From assembly GCA_030377895.1 (NCBI GenBank), contig JAUCGB010000014.1:1-56884 (forward strand): a stretch of DNA of 56,884 bases, in the 5' to 3' direction. Shown here one piece after another: positions 18,901-27,786 of the stretch (positions are counted from its first letter, which is position 1; every line of letters begins with the position of its first letter). A model generated the notes under the pieces. That model saw only the letters and a program-made list of their open reading frames with translations. It had not been told where the DNA came from and made no database searches. A program made the translations under genes and the position numbers. This DNA comes from Anaerolineales bacterium HSG24 (GTDB lineage: Bacteria > Chloroflexota > Anaerolineae > 4572-78 > J111).

Positions 18901-21900
18901 TCCGATGGCACTGCCTCTGGTGGAACTGACTACATGCCGATTAGTCAAACTGTAACCTTTCTGCCCGGTCAGAGCGAACAGACTATTGCCATTGTCATCA
19001 CTGATGATGTCGTGATTGAATCGATAGAAACCTTTGTCTTGCAGTTGAGCAACTATATCAACTTGAATGTCGGTTCGCCCAATGTGACCCTCGTTTCCAT
19101 CAATGAAGATGACACGGTTCTCGTTCAGTTTGACAGCACAAATTTCCCTTATAGCGTGTCAGAAGCTATTGGCCTTGCGCCATTGACCGTTACTCTGAAC
19201 AATGGCGCGACCTATCCGATTATGGTCGATTATAGCACCAGTGACGATTCGGCGACGGTTGGAAGTGACTATACTAGCAGTGCTGGCACGCTTACCTTTG
19301 CTCCCGCTCAAACTGTCCAGACCTTCACCGTGCCAATCATCGACGATTCTGATACCGAAACGATAGAGAGTTTTGAGGTCGTGCTGAGTAACTCGGTTAG
19401 TGCCACCATCGGATTACCTGACACCGCCAAAGTGACGATTTTGGATAATGATACGCCTACCGTTCAGTTCTCAAGTGCCAGCTATAGCATCATAGAAGAT
19501 GGCGGCATGGCGACTATCACCGTGACCCTCGATATACCGGCCAGCATCGTCACCACGATTGCCTACAGCACGACAGATAACAGTGCCATCGCCGGGACCG
19601 ATTACAATAACACAACGGGTAGCCTAACCTTTGCTCCGGGGCAAACGGTTCAAACTATCTCTGTCCCCATTATCGACAATTTGAATATTGAGTCGGATCA
19701 GACCTTCTTCGTTAATCTGGGTAATCCAAGCGGCATGCTCATGGGAACACCTGTATCAGCCACCGTGACAATTGTCGATGAGGATATACCGACTATTCAG
19801 CTTACCAGCAATAGTTATAGTCAAAATGAGGATGTCGGCTCAATTCAGGTTGAGGTGACACTCAGCAAGGCGGTCAACGCCACCATCAATGTTGACTATA
19901 CCACCAGTGATGGCACTGCCTCCGCGGGGACTGATTACACCTCGACCAGTGGCACACTGACCTTTATTCCGAACCAAATCAGTCAAACTCTGACTATCCC
20001 ACTTGTGATTGAAACTACCATTGAAGACGACGAATTCTTCTATCTTAGCCTGAGCAACCCAATTAGTGCCACCCTTAGCTCACCCATTTCAGCAACGCTG
20101 ACCATTGTGAATGATGATATTCCGTCCGTCTATCTGAGTAACAGTACCTACAGCGTCAACGAAGCCGGTGGAACAGTTAATCTGGAGATTCAACTCAGCA
20201 TCCCGTCTTTGACTACCGTAACGGTTAACTATGCCACCGCCGACGGGTCAGCCGTTGCCAGTGTTGACTACAATACAGCCAGCGGTTCTGTTACCTTTGC
20301 CCCCAGTCAAACCGTCATGACAGTTCCAGTGACTATCTTTAATGATGGTGCGATTGAATCAAACGAAACGTTCTCTTTTGCCTTGAGTAACCCAAACAAG
20401 GCGACACTAGGTTCGCCAGACAATGCCACCATCACTATTGTGAATGATGATGTTACTCCGCCCCCGCAACTCCAATTTGCCGCCGCTAATTATACCGTTG
20501 CCGAGGGAGATGGTTCAGTCATCGTGCAAGTTACTCTTAGTCCTGCTTCGGGTAATACTATAACGGTTGATTATGCGACTAACAATGGCGCGGCCCTCAG
20601 CGGCAGTGATTATACTGTCACCACCGGTACGCTGACCTTTAATTCCAGCGAGACAAGTCAAAACATTACTGTGCCGATTACGGACGATGCCACCGTTCTT
20701 GAACCGTTGGAAACTTTTACGATTAACTTGAGTAATCCAACTAATGCCATACTTGGTTCACCAAATAGCACCACAGTGACAATTCAGGATAATGAGCCAA
20801 CGGTTCAATTTGCTAGTAACGGATTTAATGTCGCTGAGGATGGAACTTCTCTTACAATCGGAGTCAATCTCAGCAACTCTAGCTCAAATACCGTTGTTGT
20901 GACCTACACAACAGTCAACGGGGCGGCTATTGCTGGAACTGATTATACGACTGCAAGTGGTACATTGACTTTCAATCCTAGTGATACCACTCAGAATTTC
21001 AATGTGTCAATCGCTGATGATTTAGTCTTTGATGGGGACAAGATTTTCAACGTGACCTTGAGTTCAGCGAGCGCGGCGACATTGGGTACGCCGGATACTG
21101 CACCGGTGGTCATTCTTGATAATGAGACCGTAGCCCCAATGCCCGAATGTTACATGGTAAATTTTCAATCTTTCGTCATGACCAATACCCAAACAAGAAC
21201 AGTTGTCATCTCAGTAACCAATAACTATACCGATTGGATTACCTTGTATGAGCCTTATCTATTTGTATATAGAAACAGTGACGAAAATAATCCAACGACA
21301 AGTCGAGGATTTACTGATATGCAGTATGTTACCATTACCGACACGAATTATATCTTTTATAGTTTCTCCAACCCCGAACCATCTAGAGTACCAATTACAT
21401 CGGCAGCCAGCTTTTGGTTTACGGCAACATATCAAGTTACTGGAGCTTTAAGAACTGATGATGACATATTCGAAACCAAGTTCAATATCGGCAACAATAA
21501 AGGACCGGACAATTCTCTCGTGACAAATGTTTGTGCAAATGTAACTCACATTACCCCACCCACGATACCATCAGGCTCTTTGAATGTGACCATCAGCAAT
21601 CCGATAACTTCATATCAGGTAATTAATACAAGTAATGAGGCCCGGTTTGAAGCAACCACATCACCACTTATTGCGAAAGATAGAAATTGGGTGAAATTTG
21701 AGATTGTTCATGTGGCAACTTCTAAGGTAATCTGGAGTCAAGCCGATTACGCACCGCCCTTCTGTGCTTTTAGAGGAAATACTCCTTGTAATATGCCTGG
21801 AGAAGATAAAAAGTACGATTGGAGTACGTTGACCAATGGCCTATACGAGCTGGTCGTGACGGCGCAGGATAGTTCCGGTAATGTCGGTACGGACAGCCGT

Positions 21901-21924
21901 TACTTCATCATCGACGGGCATTGA
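15910..21924 (+). CDS. giant exported protein with 13 Calx-beta repeats
   Basis: A 2004-residue probable surface protein. Order: basic N-terminus; hydrophobic signal/anchor at about 28-50 (RWLTILFLLMSCTCIFCSS); spacer; Pro/Thr-rich linker at about 120-287 with 12-residue repeats; 13 Calx-beta domains of about 110 residues between about 288 and 1738, each opening with a PxVxF...Y.V.E strand, holding a TA.AG.DY core and closing with an acidic DDD or NDD calcium-binding turn; then two beta-rich C-terminal domains, the last ending DSSGNVGTDSRYFIIDGH. Calx-beta folds bind Ca2+ and serve in adhesion; an adhesin or sheath role is inference. A GGAAGGA site fixes the start. It ends at an intrinsic terminator. 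No sortase motif is seen. Confidence 0.88.
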   Translation: MSSQTIFENKSPNETDSWLRNKRRIIRFRWLTILFLLMSCTCIFCSSQTALMTIAPKQIDASMLAKNRANYSDTDELIVAPLDLDGIIEETALDELRLQTSQNSDADSRFNIALLPNPTIQFFLTPTPLGVLNLTPTPKAVFPTTTPTPDSASHGDGSPLTPRPGSSASPASTPASSNPTYVPTTVGTPAPATSATSAVPTTIASATSAVPTVATVVPPVPTLPPVTVAPTVPTLPPVTVVPTVPTLPPATVAPTVPLATAIPTTVPATAIPTNAPTKKPTSSTVSRPVLTFVQPTFSVVEGDAVATIRVKLAFSSHGTVSVDYTTQDGTAVAGQDYTLTQGQLVLNAGQTEASFTVPILNDSLDEGQESVTLLLSNPVGVSIGTPNPASLLISDDDSTPTLQFSQPTYLAQEGIGTAIITMTLSAPSGLVITGSYNTVDDTAIAGLDYIAHQGQVTFLPGQTVQTDTVLLIDNNLPEPDRNFIVNLTNIENAQFGSPNPAQVVIRSDDLPEIAFVQPIYSAMENVGQAMITVTLSTTVGHNVSVADEIGNGTATVGSDYIATTGRLTIPAGQTEASFAITVIDDDLQETDETIQLSLTQPDGAILGPLDAATLTILDDDGPPRVEFIQATYSIDEQTGLASIPVTLRTPSGLPVSVDYQTHDGTAFAGSDYTATAGTLTFAPNQTRLTITIPIIDDLLDEATELFQISLTNPVSAIFGSITTTTISILDNDLSPQVQFDANQYFANEAVLTTSILVTLSDPSALTTTVALTVSTGTAQAGLDYNLVNTTLLFPPGQTSQAVEVSIIDDSLYEVGEYVILQLYDPTNLTLGLPFTTTLNIIDDDPLPQIQLLQNSYTVIENNGMVTLTVTLTTMSGMLASVAYQTNDGSALASSDYTSLSGTITLPAGQLSQTFTIPILDSPHVEPDETFTVTLSAPINANLGSVDQATVTIEDDDTHPELWFDQPAYLFNENSVTSSIKLMLNKPSIVTSTVILSSSDGTASGGTDYMPISQTVTFLPGQSEQTIAIVITDDVVIESIETFVLQLSNYINLNVGSPNVTLVSINEDDTVLVQFDSTNFPYSVSEAIGLAPLTVTLNNGATYPIMVDYSTSDDSATVGSDYTSSAGTLTFAPAQTVQTFTVPIIDDSDTETIESFEVVLSNSVSATIGLPDTAKVTILDNDTPTVQFSSASYSIIEDGGMATITVTLDIPASIVTTIAYSTTDNSAIAGTDYNNTTGSLTFAPGQTVQTISVPIIDNLNIESDQTFFVNLGNPSGMLMGTPVSATVTIVDEDIPTIQLTSNSYSQNEDVGSIQVEVTLSKAVNATINVDYTTSDGTASAGTDYTSTSGTLTFIPNQISQTLTIPLVIETTIEDDEFFYLSLSNPISATLSSPISATLTIVNDDIPSVYLSNSTYSVNEAGGTVNLEIQLSIPSLTTVTVNYATADGSAVASVDYNTASGSVTFAPSQTVMTVPVTIFNDGAIESNETFSFALSNPNKATLGSPDNATITIVNDDVTPPPQLQFAAANYTVAEGDGSVIVQVTLSPASGNTITVDYATNNGAALSGSDYTVTTGTLTFNSSETSQNITVPITDDATVLEPLETFTINLSNPTNAILGSPNSTTVTIQDNEPTVQFASNGFNVAEDGTSLTIGVNLSNSSSNTVVVTYTTVNGAAIAGTDYTTASGTLTFNPSDTTQNFNVSIADDLVFDGDKIFNVTLSSASAATLGTPDTAPVVILDNETVAPMPECYMVNFQSFVMTNTQTRTVVISVTNNYTDWITLYEPYLFVYRNSDENNPTTSRGFTDMQYVTITDTNYIFYSFSNPEPSRVPITSAASFWFTATYQVTGALRTDDDIFETKFNIGNNKGPDNSLVTNVCANVTHITPPTIPSGSLNVTISNPITSYQVINTSNEARFEATTSPLIAKDRNWVKFEIVHVATSKVIWSQADYAPPFCAFRGNTPCNMPGEDKKYDWSTLTNGLYELVVTAQDSSGNVGTDSRYFIIDGH
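16567..16674 (+). repeat. 36-bp tandem repeat, three units, in the Pro/Thr linker
   Basis: Units at 16567, 16603 and 16639 encode VPTLPPVTVAPT with one or two changes each; shorter related TAIPT units follow. Such low-complexity linkers space adhesive domains from the cell surface and are prone to length change. Confidence 0.85.
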
Positions 21925-21951
21925 GCGATTCAATCGATTCAACGATTCAGC

Positions 21952-21990
21952 AAAAGGCCGTTGACATTAAATTGTTGACGGCCTTTTTTA
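21952..21990 (+). terminator. intrinsic terminator after the Calx-beta gene
   Basis: AAAAGGCCGT and ACGGCCTTTT form a 10-bp stem with an AT-rich loop, followed by a run of T. It begins 28 bases after the stop codon. Three CGATTCA direct repeats lie in the gap (from about 21926). Confidence 0.85.
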
Positions 21991-22280
21991 TTTGGAAGAG
22001 TGAGGAGCGTTAAAAATTTCATTAGTCCAAGTTTTCTTGGATGGGGATATTCGTTTATAATGTACAGAATCGGATGCCCAAAAGATTCTGATCATCCCAA
22101 CCTTCCCGAAAGAAGCTTCAATAACGGATATGAAGATGTGAAGGGTCAATACTTTTCTGGTGAACCATAGCATCGCCTTTATGCTGTGTACGGTACTCGC
22201 ACGTTGAGTGGTTAGCCGTTAAATTCCATAGGCAGAAATGTTATATCTGCCGTAAAATCATAACTTTTGAGGGGTAACAC
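21991..22280. other. gene-free stretch before ccmE
   Basis: I see no convincing gene: short minus-strand frames lack ribosome sites and family features. One hairpin is present (GGCAGA/TCTGCC, 22231-22251) 30 bases before ccmE, without a T-run. No clear promoter was recognised, though the ccm genes must start from here or nearby. Confidence 0.4.
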
Positions 22281-22751
22281 ATGTCACAAGCAGGAATGTC
22301 CTCGATTCAAATTTCGGAACGAGACGCAAACAAAAAAATTAAATTTATTGTTGGTGGGGTACTGATTATTCTGGCGATTGCCTATTTAATGTATGCTGGG
22401 ATTCAAAGTAACGCCACCTATTTCATGACCGTTGACGAACTATACGCCAAAGGTACAGCCGTTGAGAACAAAATTGTCCGTGTATCGGGCATGGTCGATG
22501 AAGAATCGATTGAGTTCAACAATCGTGATCTCATATTAAAATTTAATGTACTTGGTGAAAATGGGAAGGCTCTGCCAGTCGTTTTTAACGGCCCTAAACC
22601 AGACCAGATGCGGGCTGATACTGAGGCAATTATCGAAGGGACATACAACGGTCACTCGTTTAAGGCTCACAACCTGTTGCTTAAATGTCCGAGCAAGTAC
22701 GAAGGTGAGCCAGAAGAAATAGAGCTACAGGCGATTGACAACTCTAGTTAG
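22281..22751 (+). CDS. ccmE: cytochrome c maturation haem chaperone CcmE, CXXXY type
   Basis: CcmE carries haem from CcmABCD to the CcmF/H lyase in the periplasm. The 156-residue protein has an N-terminal anchor (about 21-40) and an OB-fold beta domain (YFMTVDELYAKG, IVRVSGMVDEESIEF, LPVVFNGPKPDQM). The family's haem-binding motif, HxxxY in E. coli, reads CPSKY here (Cys136, Tyr140), so Cys replaces His. CXXXY CcmE proteins are known in archaea and Desulfovibrio-like System I variants. GAGGGG ribosome site upstream. ccmF follows after about 300 bases that contain a repeat. Confidence 0.92.
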   Translation: MSQAGMSSIQISERDANKKIKFIVGGVLIILAIAYLMYAGIQSNATYFMTVDELYAKGTAVENKIVRVSGMVDEESIEFNNRDLILKFNVLGENGKALPVVFNGPKPDQMRADTEAIIEGTYNGHSFKAHNLLLKCPSKYEGEPEEIELQAIDNSS

Positions 22752-22798
22752 CTTTAATGTTTTTGTCACAAAGCCAGAAGAACCTTTTTCGTCTATTT

Positions 22799-22926
22799 CC
22801 CCCTCGTTCCCAATCTCCAGATTGGGAACGTATTTGCCATAGAAGCTCTGTTTTTGGCATGTTGCAAGTCGCAAACAGGGTTTGCTTGAGTAATTGTGTA
22901 CCCAAACTAGGTTTGGGTACAAGGGG
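22799..22926 (+). repeat. dispersed palindromic repeat, family D (long copy 1)
   Basis: About 128 bp that starts with the palindrome CGTTCCCAATCTCCAGATTG and ends with a second one around ACCCAAACTAGGTTTGGGT. The same unit recurs inverted at 51845-51970, and the first palindrome alone recurs at 49910-49939. It fills the ccmE-ccmF gap; a small frame running through it is not a gene. Confidence 0.8.
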
Positions 22927-23056
22927 GCTGAATGATTACTTTTCGTCTATCGTATAACGCTGGAAAATCAAATTAGGTATTGGATGTTAACCGACAGATG
23001 TGGCATGATTATTCACCATCGCGATTAATATCCCGTATCCAATTAAATATCAATCT

Positions 23057-25064
23057 ATGCCCAATATCGGATATGTTACTTTAGTTTTGTCTTTCATGTT
23101 AGCCGTTTACGCCTTCGTTGTGTCACTCGTTGGTGGATGGCAACGTAGACCAGAACTACTTCTTAGCAGTCGTAATGCAGCCCTTGGTGTGGCTGGTTTT
23201 TTAACCCTCTCGATTATCGTCATCGAATACCTCTTGATTACTGGACATTATCAAACCGAATATGTCTATGAGGTAAGCAATACCGCCGCTCCCTTATTTT
23301 ATCGCATGACAGCCTTGTGGGGGGGGGCAGGCCGGCTCATTACAATTTTGGTCTTGGCTTATGGCCTTGTCCGCCGCCGCGGCAATCTACTCTAAATGGG
23401 AAGAGATGCAATCCTTGATGCCTTATGTGATTGCCGTGACCCAGTTCACCATAGCTTTTTTCATCGGCTTGGTAATCTTTATTGCCAACCCGTTTGAACA
23501 GCTATCCTTTTTTCCGCATGATGGTCAAGGATTAAACCCGTTATTGCGGCATTTTGGCATGATTATCCATCCCCCCATGCTCTATATCGGATTTGTCGCG
23601 TTTGTAGTGCCATTTGCTTTTGGCATGGCAGCCTTGGTAACGCGCCAAACCGGAGACGCATGGATTCGCACCACTCGCCGTTGGACGCTCATAGCATGGA
23701 TGTTTTTGAGTCTTGGCCTATTGTGGGGCGGCTGGTGGGCTTATGATGTGTTGGGATGGGGCGGGTATTGGGGTTGGGATCCCGTCGAAAACGCGTCTCT
23801 AATTCCGTGGCTTGTAGCCACACCATTTCTGCACTCCGTCATGATGCAAGAGAATCGAGGCATGCTCAAACGATGGAACATGGCCCTCATCATTATGACT
23901 TTCTGTCTGGTCATCGAAGGCACATTTTTGACCCGTTCTGGCATGCTCTCCTCGGTACACTCCTTTGCCGAAAGCGCGATTGGCCCACTCTTTTTGATTT
24001 TCATTAGCATCATCTTTGTCGGAGCGTTCTACCTATTTGTCACCCGTTGGGATGATCTATCCTCGGACAACGAACTCGACTCCCTGATTTCCCGTGAATC
24101 GTTTTTCTTGTTGAACAACCTTCTCTTTATCGGTTTGGCAGTCGTTGTTTGGTGGGGGACACACTATCCCCTCATTACCGAGGCGATTGGTGGTGAAAAG
24201 ATTATCGTCGGCCCACCCTTTTTCGAGCAGACAACAGCCCCATTGTGGGCGACTATCATTCTGTTGATGGGAGTTGCCCCCTTACTGCCTTGGCGACGGA
24301 CTTCCCTCAAAAAACTCCGTGTGTCGTTTATGTGGCCGACGATTGCGAGCGTGGGTATCATGATACTTCTGGTCGTCATAGGGATTACAATTTGGAGTGC
24401 AGTGTTAGGGTTTGGCCTATGCACCTTCACCCTAACCACCATCGTCTTTGAGTATTGGCGTGGGGTGCGAGTACGCCATCATCGTGGCGAAAGTTACCCC
24501 ATCGCCCTGATGAATTTGGTTGCCCGTAACCGTCGTCGTTATGGTGGTTATATGATCCACTTGGGGATTATTTTGGTCGCCATCGGCGTGATTGGTAGTC
24601 AGCTTTATCAGGTTGAAACGCAACAAAATATCGCGGTGGGCGAAAGCATGTCGATTAGTAGCGACCTGCTCGGAACCTATACCATGACCTATCAAGGCTT
24701 GCGGAATGCAAAAAGTCCTGATGACCGTATCATGACCGAAGCCTATTTAACCGTCTCCTACAACGGGCAAACGATAGGCGAATTGGTTCCTGTGCGTGAA
24801 TTTTTTGTTGTTCAGCAGCAACCCATAACTGTTCCCGACAAACAAATAATTACTCTGTTGAGTGACCTATATGTGATTTTGGCAGGTTGGGAAGGCACTG
24901 GCGAAACCGCAACCTTCAAAGCCTATATCAACCCACTGGTCAACTGGCTGTGGGTCGGAGGATTAGTTTTTATTCTAGGTACGATAGTCGCCGCATGGCC
25001 TGCTCCAGAGCCAAAACGTCGTTCCTCTGAGACGAAAGTTCCGGCGGGGAGTGTGCCGGTTTGA
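23057..25064 (+). pseudogene. ccmF: ccmF, cytochrome c haem lyase subunit, frameshifted in a G9 tract
   Basis: CcmF is the large polytopic membrane subunit of the haem lyase. The first frame (from ATG 23057) gives the N-terminal TM region up to TALWGG, passes a run of nine G (23319-23327) and stops at 23395. With one G fewer the reading is LWGGQAGSLQFWSW, the family's conserved motif, and continues unbroken to 25064, giving about 668 residues, the normal CcmF size. The rest carries the WWD haem-handling segment (GGYWGWDPVENASLIPWL) and the C-terminal anchor. An ATG at 23361 opens the second frame but is internal. It may be a real null mutation, slippage-rescued expression, or a base-calling error in the homopolymer. 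Confidence 0.85.
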
Positions 25065-25087
25065 CAGAACTGTTCTCTTCCGTAACA

Positions 25088-25112
25088 ACACCTCCGAGAA
25101 AAACACACCTCG
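25088..25112 (+). repeat. short repeat, family H (copy 1)
   Basis: ACACCTCCGAG followed by ACACACCTCG; a near-identical stretch occurs in inverted orientation at 31400-31428. The two copies bracket the 6-kb accessory block that separates ccmF from ccmH. Confidence 0.6.
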
Positions 25113-25151
25113 TAGTAGCGGAGTCACTCTCCTCCGAGGTATGTAGTTTTC

Positions 25152-25424
25152 GGCATGGTTCATTTTGAGGTGAATGATCTTTACAAATTGCAATGAAGCG
25201 TAGGGGCTAGGCAGGGCGGTCTAGACTTGGAACGTGTGGTCAAATTCTCTCCGCCCCTGCCTCGCCCGTTTACTCGGAGATAGCGTCCCCTGTGGGCTAC
25301 GGGCGAGGTAAGGCGGATGAAAATTCTGATTTCAAACCATGATAGTTGCCGCCTTACCTAGCCCCTACACAATTATCGCCACGTATAATTTGTAAAGATG
25401 AATTCCTTCATTTTGAACCATGCC
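25152..25424 (+). mobile_element. nested palindromic element: outer frame A with core B
   Basis: A 273-bp non-coding element. Outer imperfect inverted repeats of 38 bp (GGCATGGTTCATTTT at the left, TTTGAACCATGCC at the right, both with TTTACAAATT inside) enclose a 168-bp core at 25200-25367 that is itself framed by GTAGGGGCTAGG and CCTAGCCCCTAC and has further internal palindromes. The outer frame recurs at 38091-38281 around another core; the B core recurs inside a different frame at 50098-50249. No transposase gene is present, so it looks like a MITE-type element moved in trans. Confidence 0.72.
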
Positions 25425-25503
25425 TAGTTTTCCTCGCAGGTGTCTGTTGATTCGATAAAATTATATCTTATTTACAGCAAATCATTATTACAAGAGCATA
25501 CAA

Positions 25504-27231
25504 ATGAAACCAATACCTTATGGTTTAGCAGGCTACAAGCGAATTAGAGAGAAAAATTGTTACTATATCGACAAAACGCGTTACATTCCTCAACTGGAGG
25601 CAACGGGTGAGTTTCTGTTTTTCATCCGCCCGCGTCGATTTGGAAAATCGTCATGGTTGACAGTCTTAGAGAGTTATTACGACATCAGCCGTTCAGATCA
25701 GTTCGACTTTTTCTTCAAAGGAACCGACATCTACGAGCGTCCAACCTCGGAGAAGAATGTATACCTGATTTTGAAGTTCAACTTTTCGGCAGTCAATCCT
25801 CAATTGGATAAGGTTGAGGAGTCGTTTGAAGAATATACAGACAAATGTTTTCATTTTTTCGGTTTGAAATATCGTGATTGGTTAGATGATGATTACTTCA
25901 CCATGATGGAGCGGCAGAAAAGCTCTCATGGAAAACTGGGTTTTCTGTTGGATTATATTGGCTTGAAAGGTCACAGCGTCTATGTGTTGATTGATGAGTA
26001 TGACAACTTCGCCAACACTATCTTGACCACTGCCGGACAAACGGCATATCAGGAGTTGACGCGTGGAGCAGGCTTCTTTCGCTTTTTTTTCAATGTGCTG
26101 AAAAGTGCGGTTGACCAAGTTGATTCTGGAATCAGCCGGATGTTTATCACGGGGGTCTCTCCGGTGACGATGGATGATGTGACCAGTGGTTTTAATATCG
26201 GCAAGAATATCAGTTTGCATCCTAACTTCAACGAACTGTTAGGGTTCACAGAGTTTGATGTGATAGAGTTGTTGCGATATTATCAAGAATATAGTAATTT
26301 AGTAATAGATGATTTTGATAAGACTCTGAGCGTGATGAAAGCATGGTATGATAATTATCGTTTTTCAAACAGAGTTGAAACCAAACTATTTAACACAGAC
26401 ATGGTACTCTACTTTGTGGATAATTTGTTAGAACTGGGTACCTATCCAGATGACATGATAGACCAGAATGTGAAGATAGACTACGGTAAATTACGTCATC
26501 TAGTCGTGTTAGATAAACGATTGAATGGCAATTTCAGTCATATTGCTGAAATTATCAAGACGCAGGGAACGCAGGCTACGAGAGTGGTATCGAGTTTCCC
26601 TGTGGAAGATCTTATTAAACCGGAGAATTTTATTTCGCTACTATTCTACTTTGGCTTATTGAGCTATTCTGAGAGTAACAGGTTGACGATACCCAATCAA
26701 ACGATTAAGCAACTGATGTACAGTTACTTACGACGAGGTTATCAAGATGTGGATGTGTTCAATGTCGATATCTGGCGATTGTCAAATTTGGTTCAAGACA
26801 TGGCCTATCATGGCGAGTGGCGACCTGTGTTTGAGTTTTTGGCTGACGAAGTGAAGAAACAGACCTCAATACGGGATTATCTGACGGGTGAGAAGGTGAT
26901 ACAGACCTTTTTGTTAGCTTATCTGAGTGTGACCGATTACTTTATCATCCGCACGGAGGAAGAGTTAGGCAAGGGGTTTGTAGATTTGTACATGGAGCCA
27001 TTTCTGGCAAAATACGATAATCTGCAATATAGCTATTTGATAGAGTTGAAATACTTGACTCGGACTGAGTTCACAGAGGAAGATTTGAAGGAGAAGCTAA
27101 AGGAAGCCAAGACTCAACTGAACCAGTATGCCACCGATACGCGGATTATCAAGCGTAGTGGGGGCGGACAGATTATCAAAGTAGCCTTGGCTTTTAGCGG
27201 CTGGGAGTTGAAGGCGATTCAGCAATATTGA
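25504..27231 (+). CDS. AAA-ATPase-like / PD-(D/E)XK nuclease family protein
   Basis: 575 residues of the AAA-ATPase_like plus PDDEXK_9 family. N-terminal half: IPYGLAGYKRIREKN, YYIDKTRYIPQLE, Walker A-like RPRRFGKSS (Lys about 48), and VYVLIDEYDN as Walker B. C-terminal part: GKGFVDLYMEPFLAKY, YLIELKYL and KLKEAKTQLNQYA, which give the Asp...ExK nuclease core and following helix. Members are multi-copy in many anaerobes and of unknown biological role; a mobile-element or defence link is suspected but not shown. The ATG follows an AT-rich leader after the A/B element. It opens the block that splits the ccm genes. Confidence 0.85.
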   Translation: MKPIPYGLAGYKRIREKNCYYIDKTRYIPQLEATGEFLFFIRPRRFGKSSWLTVLESYYDISRSDQFDFFFKGTDIYERPTSEKNVYLILKFNFSAVNPQLDKVEESFEEYTDKCFHFFGLKYRDWLDDDYFTMMERQKSSHGKLGFLLDYIGLKGHSVYVLIDEYDNFANTILTTAGQTAYQELTRGAGFFRFFFNVLKSAVDQVDSGISRMFITGVSPVTMDDVTSGFNIGKNISLHPNFNELLGFTEFDVIELLRYYQEYSNLVIDDFDKTLSVMKAWYDNYRFSNRVETKLFNTDMVLYFVDNLLELGTYPDDMIDQNVKIDYGKLRHLVVLDKRLNGNFSHIAEIIKTQGTQATRVVSSFPVEDLIKPENFISLLFYFGLLSYSESNRLTIPNQTIKQLMYSYLRRGYQDVDVFNVDIWRLSNLVQDMAYHGEWRPVFEFLADEVKKQTSIRDYLTGEKVIQTFLLAYLSVTDYFIIRTEEELGKGFVDLYMEPFLAKYDNLQYSYLIELKYLTRTEFTEEDLKEKLKEAKTQLNQYATDTRIIKRSGGGQIIKVALAFSGWELKAIQQY

Positions 27232-27317
27232 TCAGGAAGTTGTTCTCAGAGGTGTCGTCATGATAATAACCAAAGAACGTCTTAAACTTTAGTTCTCGCT
27301 AACAGAGTTTAGAATAG

Positions 27318-27761
27318 AGAAGCAAAATTATCAAAGCGGCCTATTATGATGAAGATGATCTTTTACAGGTCAGTGCCATATTTGCTATGGGCCGCAACGC
27401 CGATTCCCGCTGGGTTCCTAGTGTACTTGAGGAGTTAGACAACCCTAACCCATCGATCCGTTTTGAAGCAGCTCGGGCCTGTGGTGAGTTGGAGATTATC
27501 GACGTACTCCCCAAACTGATTAACCTCCTCCAAAATGAGTTCGATATCGAAGTGCAAGAAGTGGCTATCGGCGCACTCGGTCAAATTGGTGGCCCCGTGG
27601 CTCAGGAAGCTCTCGAAGAATGTTTGGAGTGGGACACCGAAGCAATTGTCATCGCCGCCTCAGATGCCCTCGAAGAGTTAGCCGTATTCGACGAATCGCT
27701 TCGTCTGTTTGACATGAATGAGATGAATAAATATACGAACAAAGATGAGTGGGAGCATTAA
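27318..27761 (+). pseudogene. 5'-truncated HEAT-repeat protein gene
   Basis: The frame from 27318 has no start codon until ATG 27387, yet the codons before it already read as HEAT sequence (KAAYYDEDDLLQVSAIFAMGRN), continuing DSRWVPSVLEELDNPNPSIRFEAARACGELE and two further repeats to NKDEWEH. So the remaining piece is the C-terminal end of a longer HEAT protein whose 5' part is lost; an in-frame TAG sits at 27315. Translation from 27387 could still yield 124 residues. The next gene overlaps or closely follows its 3' end. Confidence 0.65.
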
Positions 27762-27786
27762 ACCAAAGAGTTTGTGGTATTTTGAT

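Noticed and set aside
22757..22957. 66-residue plus-strand frame between ccmE and ccmF
   Set aside because: It reads straight through the family D palindromic repeat; no ribosome site and no coherent protein features.
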